From Echinococcus granulosus (lineage: Eukaryota; Platyhelminthes; Cestoda; Cyclophyllidea; Taeniidae): DNA of 46,319 nucleotides. The DNA is taken from contig NW_020170421.1 of NCBI RefSeq assembly GCF_000524195.1, forward strand, positions 621,567 through 667,885, given 5' to 3'. A program made the translations under genes and the position numbers. Positions 45,696 through 46,319 of this stretch are shown one piece after another; the stretch's first letter is position 1, and every line of letters starts with the position of its first letter. The notes under the pieces were generated by a model. That model did no database searches. It saw only the letters and a program-made list of their open reading frames with translations, and was not told where the DNA came from.

Positions 45696-46319
45696 ATGAC
45701 TAGCCTTATGAGTTCATCGAGATTGCCGCAATTGCCCAATCAAGATCCTCAGGACAAATTTCATTTCATGGTTGAAAGATCTTCTCTATTCATGGAAATG
45801 CAAAAGGCCGGAATGTTTTGCAATTGCGTTATTAACGTCGATGGTACCCTTTTTAATGTTCACCTGGAGGTCCTGTGTGCCTCCTCGGAATACTTCGATA
45901 ATATAATTCGGCGCGACTCTGTCATTGATGATGTGGTTACACTTCACAATATCACTTCCTCTACATTCTCAACATTGCTTAACTACCTTTATACCGGACA
46001 CATGGAATTAAACATGTCCAACTTCCTTGATATTTACGTTGCTGCAGACTTTCTTATTTTAAACTCTGCTCTTGACTACTGCCGAAAAATGCTTTACGAA
46101 AATTTCCAGGGGAAAGTGTCCTCTGAAGCATTCGACGTGGCTTTAGACATTCTGAGTCACTATGATGATGCAATTATCTTTGAGGGTTTTGTTGCGCATC
46201 GGAATCTTTTTAAACGAGCAGGTAGTGACTTTAGTCATTAAGATTTGTGTTTGAAACCATAGATATTCTACGACGGCTTGGAGTGAACTACTTCTTCAAA
46301 TACCTCCATTCTAAGAAGC
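45696..46319 (+). CDS. BTB/POZ domain protein, 3' end beyond the window
   Basis: Exon 1 is 45696-46221, then a 41-nt intron (46222-46262, GTAGTG..ATAG) that restores the frame, then exon 2 from 46263 to the window edge (ILRRLGVNYFFKYLHSKK). Residues ~30-125 form a BTB domain: CNCVINVDGTLFNVHLEVLCASSEYF, with the Asp and His typical of the fold, and LLNYLYTGHMEL, followed by the helix AADFLILNSALDYCRKML. The next stretch (FDVALDILSHYDDA) resembles the start of a BACK domain. BTB-BACK proteins usually act as dimeric substrate adaptors of cullin-3 ubiquitin ligases and often end in Kelch repeats, but no Kelch repeat is inside the window. The frame is open further 5' but the first ATG giving a natural start is 45696; an in-frame stop is avoided only by the splice at 46221. 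Confidence 0.85.

Noticed and set aside
1..46319. CRISPR arrays, prokaryotic operons, phage or virus genes
   Set aside because: The window is spliced eukaryotic DNA; no array of direct repeats with spacers and no viral replication or capsid motif was seen.

Overview
This is a eukaryotic window. Spliced genes fill about half of it and the rest is intronic or intergenic DNA carrying degraded repeats. It looks like a parasitic flatworm, most likely a tapeworm (cestode). The reason is inference from gene architecture: many GT..AG introns of only about 29-54 nt sit beside introns of 0.5-4 kb in the same genes, and one tandem gene pair has the spacing and the acceptor site expected of a spliced-leader polycistron. 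No species can be named from the sequence.

Layout. (1) 1-6.1 kb: no gene recognised; one 0.87-kb copy of a dispersed repeat (called R1 here) lies on the minus strand at 3249-4117. (2) 6.16-16.8 kb, minus: six exons of a hillarin/KY-type transglutaminase-like protein, with introns from 36 nt to 4 kb; both ends are incomplete. (3) 18.0-19.95 kb, plus: a nine-exon helical protein I cannot name. (4) 20.13-21.94 kb, minus: PPIL2 (U-box plus cyclophilin), convergent with gene 3 and lacking only its N-terminal exon(s). (5) 23.4-37.0 kb, minus: insulin-degrading enzyme (M16 metalloprotease), about 20 exons and nearly complete. One conserved segment is missing, and the only assembly gap (33715-33814) lies in the interval where it should be. 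(6) 37-43 kb: no gene; a cluster of R1 copies. (7) 43.1-44.5 kb, minus: an unnamed helical protein, directly downstream of (8) the V-ATPase V1 subunit F gene (44.62-44.99 kb, minus), probably one transcription unit. (9) 45.7 kb to the right edge, plus: a BTB/POZ protein that runs off the window.

The genes do unrelated jobs: muscle/cytoskeletal maintenance, spliceosome-linked isomerase/E3 ligase, peptide degradation, proton pumping and a BTB adaptor. Nothing suggests a functional cluster apart from the subunit F pair. The less ordinary signals are the R1 family (seven recognisable copies, two of them about 0.87-0.88 kb), an inverted repeat that appears to span the assembly gap, a recurrent GTCAC..GTGAC palindrome confined to the IDE introns and their repeats, a hillarin that seems to lack its catalytic cysteine, and some extremely short candidate introns.

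All gene names rest on recalled family sequence patterns, not on a search. Exon edges were set by reading frame and GT/AG sites.
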